DNA of 64,000 nucleotides from Athripsodes cinereus (Eukaryota; Arthropoda; Insecta; Trichoptera; Leptoceridae). The translations under genes and the position numbers were made by a program. The notes beneath the pieces were generated by a model. That model made no database searches. It was not told where the DNA came from and worked only from the letters and a program-made list of their open reading frames with translations. Shown here piece by piece: positions 32,320 to 44,973 of the stretch; position 1 is the stretch's first letter; each line of letters begins with the position of its first letter. Where the stretch lies: the NCBI GenBank assembly GCA_947579605.1, contig OX388316.1, positions 13,829,290 to 13,893,289 of the forward strand, in the 5' to 3' direction.

Positions 32320-33545
32320 TATTTTTCTCAGTGTAGTAGGTATTTCAATTACTTTTTAACTAGGGTACAAAGGAAGTTTTTAAGACTAATTAATTATAAA
32401 ATGGGGATTCCAGTTGACAGAATTGATTACTTTAATCTAATGGTACAACTTAATTTGCCTAGTTTGGAGAATCGTAGAAGGGTTTTCGATTTTTCTTTTC
32501 TTCACAAACTATTAAATGGCGCGATTGATTCCCCAGAATTGCTAGAGCTCGTACAATTTAACATTCCCACCAGAACAACTAGACAAAGTGTTATGTTTCA
32601 TGAGCTTAATGCGCGAACCAACTATGTCTATCATTCTCCAATGCCTCGATTGCATAGACTGGGGAATGAGGTGGGAAATTTTACTGACATATTTGCCGAC
32701 AGTTTGCATAAGTTTAAACTTGACGTAATACATTTTTAAAAAAAAAATGTTGAATGACATTGGGCAGTCGTGACACTTTTTTCACTTTTTTTTTATATCT
32801 TACATGAATTTTTTTCAGTGACTGTTATTATCGACATATGTTTTTATAATATTATTGACATTTATTATTACATCTAATTTTATTGTGTTTATTGATTTGT
32901 TTTTTTATATTAATTTTACTATTTATCATATTAATTTTTACTATTTATTGTATTAATTTGTTGTTATTTATTATATAAATTATTATTATATTTTGTTTTA
33001 CTAATTTCATTTTAATATTTTTATTGTTTTTATTAATTAATATTTTATTATCCCTAAATATTATTTAGTACTGAATTCCTTGATTAATGATTTGACTTTA
33101 TTTCATGAATGTTTTGTATGTGTGTGTATGTATGTGTATGTATGTATGTATGTGTGTATATATATGTATATATGTGTGTATATGTATGTATATTTTTATA
33201 TACCTTTATTTTTTTTTAAATATACTTTTATTATCATATTATTTCAATTATTTTATATCATATTAATTTATCGAATGATTTATAATAATTATTACAATTA
33301 ATTCTATTTATTGTATTACCTATTATTTGATATTGTTAGTGTGATCGTGTAGATATTATCGATTTATGTGTGTATTGTACTTGTTATTTATTCTTAATAC
33401 GTTTCTCTGGTTACTGTTTGATTTTTCGACACTAGTATTTTTATATCCATTGTTATGTCATTGTTGTCTTTGTATTTTTTTAAATTTGTGTAAGCATGTA
33501 AAAGGCTTCTTGCCGTATATATTTCTATAAATAAATAAATAAATA
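32320..33545 (+). pseudogene. 5'-truncated Jockey/CR1-like LINE (F3): RT C-terminus plus 3' UTR
   Basis: An open frame from about 32320 to 32739 reads RVQRKFLRLINYK, then NRRRVFDFSFLHKLLNG and a TNYVYHSPMPRLHRLGN-like end. This VQRKFLR / RR--DF-FL-KLLNG pattern is the conserved C-terminal region of Jockey/CR1-type reverse transcriptases. It is followed by an ~800 bp AT-rich 3' UTR with a TG/TATG microsatellite (33108-33195), then ACATGTAAAAGGC-like sequence and an (AAAT)n tail ending at 33545. The polymerase core is missing, so it is dead on arrival. Confidence 0.8.
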
Positions 33546-34454
33546 AATAAACTAAATGCTTTTAGGTACCTACTTGGTATCTTTAAAAGTACCTACCTAC
33601 TTGACAACATATTTCACGTATGTCGCTTATGCTTAGGAGAAATATTGAATTTAGCCTTAAAACTCAATTAAATATTTCGATACGAGTAGATAATTATTTA
33701 CGTATTCCATAATTTACCCTACATTTTGTTGGTAAATTTATTTGACAACTTAATACTCTCAACGTTAATTTCAATCCATAAATTCAGTGCGTCAACAGTT
33801 ATTATATTAGGATATTGTATTAGGAAAAATACCATAAGGCACCGAGATGATAAAAAGAAGAAATGCATTGGTAGGTACCTACTAAAAATAATCCAATTTA
33901 GTTACAAACTAATTGCACGTTACATAGGTACTTTTTTAAATTCAAGTTCCACCAATTCATTTTACTCAAACGGGTATTATTAGTAGGTATTACTGTCACC
34001 TACTCAATTTGATCTCGTAATTACATATTAGTTGGGTAGGTACTAGATACATAATATTATAAGTTGTTATTATCCTTTGTCTCTGGAGAATTGATATAGA
34101 TAATATTATGTGAGATACCTAATCCAAACATTCCACACTATATAATATTGAAGTCACTCCGGGAGTGATAATTACAATTATTAGGTAGGTACCTACTCTT
34201 GATGACATTGAAGTAACTACACAGCTACACACAGAAGTAATTATCTTGTTATTAAAGTGATCTAATTATTATATTGTGTTTGTCACTATTTTTAGTGTGT
34301 CCGTTACCATAATTTGATCCACCCAATTTTATATTATTTTAATCAAAGATACATTTATCTTATGATACATTCATAAGAAGTTAATTTTATATTTAATCAA
34401 AGAAAGTACACTAAAGTAATGTGGAATGAAAGCTGGTGTAACGACCATATAAAA
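33546..34454. other. Intergenic; TAGGTACCTA-rich
   Basis: TAGGTACCTAC occurs at 33563, 33870 and 34186. No gene. Confidence 0.5.
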
Positions 34455-34760
34455 TAATGTAAATAAGCAACGATGGTTAGGGCACGTAGAAAGAATGAAA
34501 AAAAAGGAAGACCAAATAACTAAAAAAATATACATAGATACATAGCTGAAAGGCTACTCGGTATCGTGGTCATCCAATGATGGCTGAACCATATAGACCA
34601 GATTCTCAAGGATGAACACGTGTTGTGTACTATAAATAGGAGAGCATGCACGAGTAACTGCATAAATCAAAGAAACAAAACACGTGTGCAAGGAAAGGAA
34701 TATATTATGGCGCCTGATACTCTCTGCGTACCTCGTTAAAGAAGAGGCTTAATGAGAATG
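34455..34760 (+). pseudogene. LINE F2 C-terminal fragment, decayed
   Basis: RWLGHVERMKKKEDQITKK is readable near 34469. Frameshifted remains of LNHIDQILKDEHVL and RRACT-NCIN follow. The order matches the 24244 copy plus a more upstream GHVERM segment. Confidence 0.65.
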
Positions 34761-35410
34761 ATGATAAAAATATTCTGTAAAATAATTAATAAGTATCATA
34801 TCACCATAATATGGTATATCAACATATATATTATATATGTTGATTGATTTTTGTTTGCAAGCAATTTTGATTTTAATAATGTACAAGATGTTTGCTTTAG
34901 TTGGTGGTACGTCGTTTGTTTAAAATGATCTACGTTTATCGCAGTTCGAATTCCGCTTCAGCTTTATAAGACATGCAGAGGTAACCATAATATTGTTTAC
35001 GCGAATTCGTATATTTTGAGTTCACTACAATCTCAATCCTTAAAAAGAAGACGGCTTTAAGAAACTAATACAATGGTGTTATTACAAACCTAGACTCGTG
35101 TGGGTAGTTTTTTCGATTATAACTAAATTGTGTAAATGTAGATAAAAAAATATCACAAATGTTATATGTAGAAACATAAATTCCTAGCATTAAAAAGTTG
35201 ATGATTGGTTTTATGTGTTTGTTTTACTGTTGCTATTTGAAAATTAAAGAAGAGAGAAAATTAAAAGAAAATAATTAATGTAGATACTTACACCACAAGT
35301 ACAATTAGAAAATAAAAATTATATAAATAAAAAAAACACGTAGGTACCTTCTTGATAAAACTAAATATTTTATTCAAACCGGGAAACATATATTTATTCA
35401 TTCATTCATA
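34761..35410. other. Intergenic; short palindrome at 34819-34843
   Basis: The palindrome has 12 bp arms (TCAACATATATA) around one base. No gene. Confidence 0.5.
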
Positions 35411-35545
35411 CGTACAGCATCTCCCAAAAGTGTAGTAGCCAGTCAACTAACTGTAATAAACATAATACGAGTCATCCTTTCTGTGCCGATAAAAATTGTA
35501 ATTTGTGGCACACTTCATCGCTGAATTGAAGATGCTGAATTTCTT
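35411..35545 (-). repeat. Family A repeat, 3' half
   Basis: The reverse complement gives TTCAGCGATGAAGTGTGCC, GGCACAGAAAGGA, TAGTTGACTGGCTAC and CTTTTGGGAGATG. The tail is mutated. Confidence 0.65.
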
Positions 35546-35880
35546 GTAGGTCATCATCATCATCGCCCTCAACGCTCCTCTCGGGAGCACAGGGCAGAAA
35601 CCAGCCTCCTCCATTCAGAGCGTCTCTGTGCCAATTGCGTCACCTCTTCCCACGACATTCCTTGCACTCTGATATCGTTGTCATAGGAACGGTGTATTGT
35701 GAAAGATTCCATTGTATTTACAGGAGTGACATGCACGCCCGAGGACGCACTACTGGCGAATGCCGGGGGTGTCCGGATGGCCGAACATTGGAGATACAAA
35801 ATTTGATGGTGTTCCGGACACGGAAAGTAAGTAAGTAAGTATTGTGAAAGAGGGACGCCCGGGACGCACCTTGTAGGTAT
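35546..35880 (+). repeat. Family B repeat with a 53 bp inverted-repeat insert
   Basis: The best family B copy: GCTCCTCTCGGGAGCACAGG, CAGCCTCCTCCATTCAG, GTGCCAATTGCGTCACC, TCTGATATCGTTGTCATAGG and GTGAAAGA. Part of it is repeated at 35840-35868 (GTGAAAGAGGGACGCCCGGG). Between lies 35769-35821, a small palindromic insert with GTGTCCGGA / TCCGGACAC ends. Confidence 0.6.
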
Positions 35881-37929
35881 GTGAGACTAAACGATTATCT
35901 GCTTTTTTATATCTAAAAACTTTCCGAAAGAGTGGGAGACCCATTCCATGCCGTGGACTCCATGTGACAGAAAATAAAACCAAGTTTATAAAAAAACAAT
36001 AGTTGGATAAAATAAAATATATACAACCTTGGAAATATGTAATATGTCCACGATAATAATGTTATTTATAAAGAACTTTCTTATTATTTCATATTATGAT
36101 AAAATCTCATTTCATCCAACTATACTAGTATGAACGTATAATAATTTGTCAGCACTCATTTGAACCACTGTCAATATCTAAACCACAATATTTCACTTTA
36201 TCTTAAGGTTTACCCCCTTCATTATTATCGAATAATTTTGAAAAGGGTTGACATATTATTAAAAACAATCCAGTCCACATAACACACATTAAATCCCTTA
36301 TTTCTTAGCACCTAACTTATAAATTTACATTGCCAAATCAGCAGCCGCAATACGGAACATGTTTTCGTTGGTCAATACGAATTGATTTAGAAGATTCAAA
36401 CCCAACTAAAACAATCAATCATGATTGAAATTCTATCAAAATCAATAAAAATCTCTTTTAGGTATCATTCATTCATATTGCCATTAATGTAATGTTACAA
36501 AATAAATAACTTACCGCGTTATAATGTTAACTTTATAATTACTTGTTTAAGAATCAATTTATGCAAATTTTATTATTTTCTTTAACTGTCTTCTCCCTGA
36601 CGATTCTATAACATTTAGAGACAGTTTTTGGCACAAATCATCCTTGTAGGATGTTATGCCATAAATGAAGAAAAAAAATCAATTCAATACGTTCTTCTTT
36701 TTTCATAATCATATTTTGTTTTTGGGAAGTTGGAGCGACTGTTAAACGATGCTAAAATATACATATCACTTTTCATCATTATCAATTGATTCGTATTTAA
36801 ATCAAATAATTCAATGGTGATTAAATTAATCGTTTTTGCTTGTTTGTGGTTTTTGGTTTATTTTCCATTAGTCATGATATAAATATCATGTAAATATTAT
36901 GTAAACATAATATTCCACAAAAAATTTAAACACATTGTCTCTTCTCATATTATTATGCATTTTGCTACGAGAATTAAATGTCAAACTGAGACGATTCATT
37001 CATCGAATAGGTATGTCAGCAAAATTATTTTGTTTGAAAAATATATTGATAGTATCGCAATAGTTTTACTTTTTTGTACATATGTAGGTATATACTAGGA
37101 GGCTGGTTACTTGAATTACAGTGTTATAATATATTCACTGATTTAGTGAGATATATAATCTTTAACACAACACACACAATACAATATTATGTAGACAACT
37201 ATAGGCAAGAGTTAAGTTAAGAGCGACGGTGCTGACCTGCTGAAGCGGAATATAAACATGAACTCGGTCAAGCCTGCATAATAATAACACTTGAACTGTT
37301 ATACTTAAACGTATTTATATTATTTATTATTGATGAATAAGTTCCAATCAATATATTGACCAAATTACTTATGGATTACCTATTCTATACTGATACTGAT
37401 CAAGCGCAAACCTTTGTTAAAGCCACCAAGTCATTCGCCGATTGAATAAAAAAACTTTATATTTTAATAAAACTGTGAGCTGATCAAACAAAAAATATTT
37501 TTTAGATATTAAAAGAAAATAAGAGATCAAGACTATAAAAAAATAAAAAGCGATAATCTTCATTTTTTTAATCACATTTCATTATTTCTTTTAAAGACAA
37601 AGAGTGAAAATATGTCTCTTCTATTATTAATATAAAAATAAAAATCAATTTTTTATTTTATTTGAACTTGCAAATGCGATTAAACTAAAAATTATGATAA
37701 ATCTTGTCAGTGGAGTTTTTCAAAATAAAAATCGAAAAATAATAAGTCTCAACCATTCAAACGAATTTAATGCCAATTGATTATTGAGTTACATTCAACA
37801 TTTCAACATTAAATCATACAAAATAATCTCTTCGTTTTGAGAAACCACTGTCTATTGTATAAGTGGTTTATCAGGAGAACCTTGTAGGCGAAAAATCGAT
37901 GACGTTTTGAATTTATCTTCTTCTTCTTC
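35881..37929. other. Intergenic, no gene seen
   Basis: AT-rich with no domain-bearing open frame and no clear repeat boundary. Confidence 0.5.
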
Positions 37930-38120
37930 TTCCTAATGTAGATGATCGATCTGTTAGTTCGGAATTTGATGCCTCTTGTGATACTGAAGATCAGCTATCT
38001 TTCCATATTTTTGGTGGTCTTCCTCGAGGCCGTGAACCGACTGGTGTTTCTTTTGTAGCTATATATACGATTCTGTTTTCAGTCGTCCGATCTACATGGT
38101 CTCTCTTGAATTTATCATTG
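37930..38120 (-). pseudogene. LINE C-terminal fragment (F4), antisense
   Basis: The minus-strand frame gives DHVDRTTENRIVYIATKETP, then VGSRPRGRPPKIWKD before a stop. The GHV-R----R, SRPRGRPPK-W-D signature marks the C-terminal region of a LINE reverse transcriptase. It is a different family from F1-F3. Confidence 0.7.
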
Positions 38121-38748
38121 AACATTTTTAAAAAGGAAGGTGAATACGACTGTTCCTAATTTAAATAAACGTTGCTCAAAATTACATTATTTTAACACTT
38201 TTACCAAGTCAACCATGAATATTTTTTCGGGATGCATTGATCCAATATTTTATCACTCGAATTCACATAGGTAACACCTTGACAAGGAGATGTGTATAGT
38301 TTGGTATAACAAAAAGTTTAGCGTTATTTGCCTTGAGATAGATACATCTCGATTCGCGAGTCTTCAAAGTGAGTAGGTATCTTGTCAGACATAAGTTGGT
38401 GAACAGGGTATAGGTACAACGTAATATGGCACGCATGTTAAACACTTGACTGCTCCGAATCACATCACCGGCCACAACATCAGCTGCTGTACCAAAGATC
38501 GGATAACTCCATACTGTAGTAGGCACCATAATATTATATCGCCAGCCTTATCTACTACATTAACTTTGTGTGTGTGTACCTATGTAGTTCTTAATTCTTA
38601 TAATATTAACATCCTGTTATACTGTTCTATTTAATCCCAGATACATACCAAGCAGTTTCACCAGACCATACAAGCGTGAGGATTTAAGGAGTCTAGCCCC
38701 TAATTGCTTACTTTGTTTGTGTCTGCAATATATACCCATACTTCTATT
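38121..38748. other. Intergenic, no gene seen
   Basis: No recognised feature before the hAT target duplication. Confidence 0.5.
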
Positions 38749-38756
38749 ATCTATAC

Positions 38757-39073
38757 CATGGGTGGCCAACCTTTTCAGCAGCCGGGCCAAATTTCAGAAC
38801 GAGATTTCCTGCCGGGCCGCACAATATTCTCGATATATGAAACATTTGATAATTTTACTTCACCTTAAAATTTCTACCTCCCTGTCGCTAAATTGCCAAA
38901 ATGGTATAGGAATTTGAAATGTTTCAAAACTCCTCAGTTTTCTTTAAGAATATTTTCTCAAAATACCTCTTTCAAAAATGTAACGGGTTCTTGTACCGAC
39001 TATTACAAAAAGTGTGCATATGCTTCGCGGGCCACAAGCAGGCACCCCGCGGGCCGCGGGTTGGCCACCCTTG
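38757..39073. mobile_element. hAT MITE, 317 bp, with perfect 8 bp target duplication
   Basis: Ends CATGGGTGGCCAACC and GGTTGGCCACCCTTG form 15 bp terminal inverted repeats with one mismatch. Subterminal GC-rich blocks (CCGGGCC; GCGGGCCGCGGG) follow. ATCTATAC is repeated exactly at 38749-38756 and 39074-39081. There is no transposase, so it was moved in trans. It inserted at the very end of a family A repeat. Confidence 0.92.
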
Positions 39074-39160
39074 ATCTATACCATAACGGCATATCCCATG
39101 ATTGGGGTTGTCAGAAAAGAGTGGAGGGCCAATTTTTTAGCGAAGACTTCACTGGGTAAA
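39074..39160 (-). repeat. Family A repeat with internal deletion
   Basis: Read in reverse, the 5' block (GTGAAGTCTTCGC, GGCCCTCCACTC) is joined directly to GGGATATGCCGTTATGGTATAG. The central ~120 bp are missing. Confidence 0.6.
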
Positions 39161-41427
39161 TATAATATTCAATTAGTTATTAAGTATAAAAAAAAAATAT
39201 AAGTACAAAACAAGAAAAAGAATGTGTAAGTTTTCTGGTAGGAATTCCGTTACCGATCTAAATCCACCTATTATAAAGTAAACTCAATACTTGTATGGAT
39301 GTTATTAAATTATCTATGACCATGATTCACAAAATATACCTATGTATGATCCTATTCTCTCTGACTTAGTATTTATTTATATGAAACTACCTCTTACAGT
39401 AATTTGAAATAAATCGTGTATTTAACATTTTATACCTTTTTTGATTCCATACAAAAACGACCTAAAACATTTGGGAAAGATTGCAAATTTAAAGTTTTGC
39501 CACATGACTAGGTATATACCTAAAGCTGTAAAACATCTTTTAGGTGTAAAGAACACAGTCCGTGGATCACTCACTTGTAAAATACATAGGTGCAATATTG
39601 ATATCAGGAAAAATTAACGCATTAAATCCAAAACAGAAATTGTACCTTCTTGTGTGTACCTAAGAATATAAGCAAAGAAGAGAAATTGTTTGTGAAATAC
39701 CTCGTGTCTGAAGATATTAACTACATAAATATAAAATACTTATAACCTTCTGATTTTCTATGACACGAATTCTTTTTGACTAGTATATAGGTATACGGAT
39801 CTAATTTAGCTGATGTAATGCTCTTAAATAAATTCTGAACAAGATAATTCCTAATAATTATTGTAAGAAAAGCCAAAACAAAAGATTAGATAAAAGCATG
39901 TGTATAATAATATATAGGCATAGTATACCTACTCAGTAAGTATTATAATATTTTATAAGATACTTATATATTATTCTGACTTTCACAATACAATCTTTGG
40001 TGTTATATGTAGGTACTGTTTTTGTTTGTGTGTGTGTGTGTGTATGTTTGAGGATGGTGCTGAGTCCGCATATCAGATACATTTATCAGTATTGGTCAGG
40101 AGCTTATGCTGTCAATGTCAGCCCTGTTTAGTTAGCTAGAAATATCCTGAGATAAATCTTTATATAACCGAGAAGAGAGAAAAATTCTCATACACACATG
40201 ATATTTACCAATATAAGCTATTTTATTATTATTATTATTATACATATCTGCGTTTATAAAATAACTATATAGGTATAATATATTCTAGGTGTATTAGACT
40301 GTCGTCAACTTATACCTATCTAGGCGTAAATCTGAGGAATAAGAACCAGTAGCGTTGTGAAATTTTTAAAATATAATTTGAAGACTTTTTGTTTTGAAGA
40401 TTGTAAATTTTCTGTTAAATTTTCACACGAATATAAATCAGAACAAAAATGCGAACGGAAAATTTCAGTAATGCAATGTTCTTTTTCAGGGTAAATTGTG
40501 TTAAAAAATATTTTGTAAAATGTCAATAGTTCATCGCACAAATTTTACAAATGAGGATCCAAAGTGAATGACCCAAAAAAGCCAAAATAATGATGTACAT
40601 ATTCCTTTATTTTATTGAGACCAAGGCAGTAAAGTGAATCACGTAAACTTTTTTTATTTTTCATCACTCCACTACTGTATGTAGGTCTCATCAAATGTTT
40701 TCCACGCTTTTTGATCCATACGTATACAAAAAAGTTTTCTCATTTCCTTAAGGTAAATAAGTAAGTATGAAAATAAACCATAATATGAAATTAGTTGCAA
40801 GTACTTAATGCACATGATGTTTACCTAGATCAAATATTATATAATTAAGGTGCTTAACTCGTTGTTTGAATTAACTACGTCATGTGACAAAATAGCTGAG
40901 ATGAATGAATTAACTTAAAAGCTTTTCATTCATAATAAGCCCTTGAAAATTAATGAAACAGATTTGCGTATTATGAAAAATACATAAAATTAAACCTTTT
41001 GGATAAATAAATTTAATAAAAGAAAATGAAACAAATAGAATTGCAAAAAAATTACAATAGAAAAATATACAGTAAGTAAATAAAAATAATATATCCATTT
41101 AAAGATTGTTGGCGGTAAGGCGGTAAGGGTTAAGCTAAGCCTCTTGCGGCAGCTTAGAAATAAAAGTATTGTTATTATTATCAATAGTAAAGAAGTGGGG
41201 TACCTACGTAGGTTATTATATTTTAACGTTTGTTGTGTTTGTGCCACAACGCGCACGGTCCACCATTATTATTATGTGAGTAAATAATAATCCTTTCGGA
41301 ATCATTGTAATCCTTTTTCCACTTCTTGTTCAAGTATCTACCGAAACACACCGCCATCTATTGTATGTACATAACAACTTGTCACTTTAGTTTTATGTAA
41401 CCCACAATGTGACAATATAGCCTATAT
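39161..41427. other. Intergenic; GT microsatellite and a CTCF-like motif
   Basis: A (GT)n run lies at about 40025-40045. CCGCCATCTATTG at 41351-41363 reads CAATAGATGGCGG in reverse, close to the CTCF core. No gene. Confidence 0.45.
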
Positions 41428-41899
41428 CAAAGTTTCTCAACCTAATTTCGACCGCCACACGATTTCCAAAAATCAAAATTTTGTCTCTCCGGTCTCCACA
41501 TAAGCATAGGCGCAAAGGAGTAGCTAGAGGGAGAAACAGCTGCATAGAAAAATAATATTTTTTTCTAGATTATACAGAATATATATTTTTTTTAAATTCA
41601 CAATCTTGGGGTGTTTTATTTGAACAGATAGGTACATTATATTAGCAGAATCTATAACAACGATTGTAACTATTTTTCGGTACTCGATTACAAACTCTGG
41701 GACTTTTTTTGTAGGTACACCAAATATGTTCGATTTGGATTTATTGGACATGAATAGATTTGTTTTAAGCTCGTTATTTTTAATTTCTGCGCTTCTGCCA
41801 TTACCTTAAATTGCCTCAGTGACCTGAATTATCTATATCGCCTACTGAAAATCTTTCAGCATCCACAAGGGACGCTTTCAGCCACGGTAAGAAACACTG
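41428..41899. mobile_element. hAT-like element, 472 bp
   Basis: The left end CAAAGTTTCTCAACC and the right end, read in reverse as CAGTGTTTCTTACC, are hAT-type inverted repeats. The flanking octamers GCCTATAT (41420-41427) and GTCTACAT (41900-41907) match at 6 of 8. A short TTCGACCGCCACACG block near the left end is typical of this group. No transposase frame. Confidence 0.7.
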
Positions 41900-41907
41900 G
41901 TCTACAT

Positions 41908-42446
41908 TCTACACTATATTAGTAAGTGGTTTTCTTTACCTATATTCAACCCAATATAAACAAGAGACGGACTAAATTATATTCGACTCATTGTTGTTCT
42001 TCACAATAATTGATTTCTATTATTATTAGTAAGGTGATATTATTATTTTGTTTGAGAGAGTAAAAATAGACTAATGTGTCAGCTGTTTATACGTATAGTA
42101 TAATAATAATGGATTTCTGAGTCACGGGAACATTATATAGGGGTAGTGGGTGTATTTTAGTTGGTTGTAGAAATATTTCATATAATCAAGATAGGTACTA
42201 ACAAATGCCGTTCTATGTGTGGAACAACCTAATATCAAATGTGACAAAGTGTGCCTGTCAAAAATCGGACCGTACAGTCATCTCAGATAACACCACCGAC
42301 TGGATTAGAACGGCCCATCTTAATGGAATATTCGGTAACGAGGATTGTTATTATCAGCTTTTAATTTCAAATGGGATTAAACAATGATCGGTATCGTCTT
42401 CTAATTATGCATCCATAAGTATGAAGATTCGATCCCATAAAACAAC
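41908..42446. other. Intergenic; one short ORF of unknown status
   Basis: A 60-residue frame (42205-42387, MPFYVWNNLISN...) has a real ATG and slightly higher GC than its flanks. It matches no domain I know and is most likely a chance or repeat-derived frame. Confidence 0.35.
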
Positions 42447-42690
42447 ATTGTCGGCCGGTGTGGCGTGGGGGTAACGCTCTTGCCTTTGAGTCACGAGGTC
42501 CCGGGTTCGATTACCGGCTAGGGCAAAGTGAAGAATGACCTTTTTCAAATTGTCCTGGGTCTGGGTGTTGTATGTATATATGTGTAGTGCATTGTATATG
42601 TGTGTATCGTCGCGTTAATATCCATAATACAAGATTCATCTTAATTTGGTACTAGCTCGATCTGTGTGAATTGTTTATGTATGTTATACA
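42447..42690 (+). mobile_element. tRNA-derived SINE, family C (lepidopteran type)
   Basis: GTGGCGTGGGGGTAACGC is the A-box side and GGGTTCGATTACCGG the B-box side of a tRNA-like head. The body has TGAAGAATGACC, GTCCTGGGTCTGGG, GTGTATCGTCGCGTTA and AGCTCGATCTGTGTGAA, which recalls the widespread lepidopteran SINE type. A second copy is at 63106. Confidence 0.85.
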
Positions 42691-43300
42691 AGTTATAGAC
42701 ACTTGACGAGACTTTATAATCCTGACTTCTACTACACAATTAAACTGCTTTGAAAGTTCAAGATGTATTGTGTAGGTAAGTATTATAAAATACGCAAACC
42801 TCTTTTATTCAGAACTATTATTTTGATGTCCATTGTAGGTAAATTGGCTAGTTTTTCCGTATTTTACAAAATCATTGTTTCAGAAAATAGGGATATTATG
42901 GAAAAAAAAATTCCGAGCCTTCGTGAATCTTGTGACTTAACAACTTTATAAAAAATAAAATCCCTAAAAGGATAATATTTCTCACACATCATTATAAAAA
43001 GAAGGACAAGGTGTTGAAAAAGAATAAATATACAATATTAAAAATCTTGCATTTTTAAAACGCTCGTTAACTCCAAAGATGTACCTAATAAAATACTAAC
43101 CAATGATTGCTATTCAAAATCAAATCAATAAGATGTATTTTAAAAGCATTGTAAAAAAAAAACAATATCGTAAATAACTCAGAACGATCGACACTCAATC
43201 AGTCGTCCTAACCCTAAATCCCAGGAAACAATGTCAGATCATTGATGATAGTGACAGACATCAGCATTCAGCGGTATAAATAAAATATATTATAAATAAA
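42691..43300. other. Intergenic, no gene seen
   Basis: AT-rich, no recognised feature. Confidence 0.5.
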
Positions 43301-43420
43301 TATTTGAGTCCGTTTGTAATATGTTATGTAGATATGTTTGTTATATTCCCTCTATGGCTGGATAAATTTGACAAGTAACAAAGAAGTTGGAACCTTCTGT
43401 GAAAATAAGCATCCTTAAAG
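43301..43420 (+). repeat. Fragment of the Helitron-like family
   Basis: AAATATTTGAGTCCGTTTG and the following degenerate TATGT run match the left end of the element at 6856. The right side is lost. Confidence 0.5.
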
Positions 43421-44286
43421 TGTGTTCTTAGATAATAAAACGGTAGATAATTATTATTTACCTTCATCTTTATTATTATTATTATTCAATATTTTTTGTT
43501 GACTATTGGTTTTATGTTCCTAATACAGTCAAAACTCAAAAAATGTTTCCAAATAGTAGATTCAAATTTGTTCATAACAGTATTCAAATTGAAATTCGAA
43601 CAAGATAACAGTGTTGACATAAAATTTGGCTTTAAATATTTTTACCAAATTGTTATTATATTAATATCGACTATTTCTGTCATATATTTCGTTTTTTGTA
43701 AGGCGGGTATAAAAAATAATAATATCAACAATTTTTTTTGGAAATTGCATGATTATTACTTGAGCGAAGGCGAGTTTAAAAGCTAGTAAAATACTTAAAT
43801 ATAATACTAATAAAAACAATATCAGATGCACAGCTGCCCGTCAATTGTCATGTCGTGTGGGTTGACACTAAGTAATCAAAAATACTACTCTCGGAACATT
43901 TCATTTTGTACACAATAACAGTAGTGATAATATTTTCACAAGGAAATTAGTAGAACATAGTGGTACTACATGGGTCCAATTTGTTATTTCACGTGTCTAC
44001 CTTCGGTCAAGATGCCGACCATAGCCAAATAATAACACATACATAGATAGTTTTTTCTTACAAAGAAAAATTCGTGAACTCGGTAGGTACTCGTAATGCA
44101 TTACTTGAATCTACAACAATATGTGCATTTGTAATTTTAGACTGTTCTAGATTGATTCGATAAACATTGTTTTGAAAACAATAGGTGGGTACTATGATGT
44201 CTCTGCCTTATGAGCTTAGATCTGTAAAGAGTGCAGATTGCAGATGTTATTATCATTCGTTCATACTATTAATCATTTCTCTAGAC
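43421..44286. other. Intergenic, no gene seen
   Basis: The open frame at 43496-43786 begins with TTG rather than ATG and shows no domain. Confidence 0.5.
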
Positions 44287-44392
44287 TCGTTTTCGTGGCA
44301 TTATGAAGATGATGATATTCAAAATGGGTGGCATACCTCATCGCTAAATTGGTTAGGTTAAAATTTCTCACGTGTCATGTTTTTCGAATACT
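44287..44392 (-). repeat. Family A internal fragment
   Basis: The reverse complement shows TTTAGCGATGAGGTATGCCA, CCCATTTTGAAT and GGCAC/GCCACGAAAACG. The hairpin TTCGAAAA block is at the end. Confidence 0.6.
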
Positions 44393-44507
44393 TAGTTTTT
44401 TTACAAAAGTTTTGTGGTAATTAGTCACAAAACAATAGTACCTATCTATATCACTTTATTATAAAAAATACAATTTGTACAAAAGGCATACATGTACGTA
44501 CTGCCTT

Positions 44508-44570
44508 GAGGCAATGTCTTCCAGTAAACCTAAATGATTTTTTATACGTTGTCCAGTTGTTTGGACAGTC
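44508..44570 (+). pseudogene. LINE F2 small fragment
   Basis: GAGGCAATGTCTTCCAGTAA then ACCTAAATGA matches GTCGTCCAGTAAACCTAAA at 30900. Confidence 0.4.
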
Positions 44571-44930
44571 AAAAATTCTTATAAGAGAATGAAAATCTAT
44601 TATGTCACAGGGTCAAATATATTTTTTCACGATTTGCAATCGTTGCAGCTAATAAAATTCATAGTACCAGAATATTATACTCACATAGTATACCTACGTT
44701 GAGATTTTAGATAATATGACTTTAATAAGACCCAATCTAACAACATTGAGTATTCCTAGGATGATAGTTTTGAGATCAAGAGTTCAGTCTTACTTCAACT
44801 ATCGATCAAAGTTTCCAAGGCTGTATTGAGTTAAGTTTCGTGTAAGAGTATAAGCTATAGGTATTCCCAAGAAATAATGTATCTACCAACTTTTCTACTT
44901 AGTAGAATAAATAAATATTAATCCTCATAC

Positions 44931-44973
44931 ACAGAGTGATTATTTTTATTTTTAATAAAAATAATCACTCTGT
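44931..44973. repeat. Perfect hairpin, 20 bp arms, 3-base loop
   Basis: ACAGAGTGATTATTTTTATT pairs perfectly with AATAAAAATAATCACTCTGT across TTT. Too short for an element with its own ends; it may be a deletion remnant of a foldback element. Confidence 0.85.

Noticed and set aside
38893..39202. Frames of 62-88 codons on the plus strand
   Set aside because: They are read-through of the hAT MITE and the adjoining repeat.
42447..42530. tRNA gene
   Set aside because: A and B boxes are present, but the head does not fold into a full cloverleaf and is followed by the SINE body.
43496..43786. 96-codon hydrophobic frame
   Set aside because: It starts with TTG rather than ATG and is extremely AT-rich with no domain.
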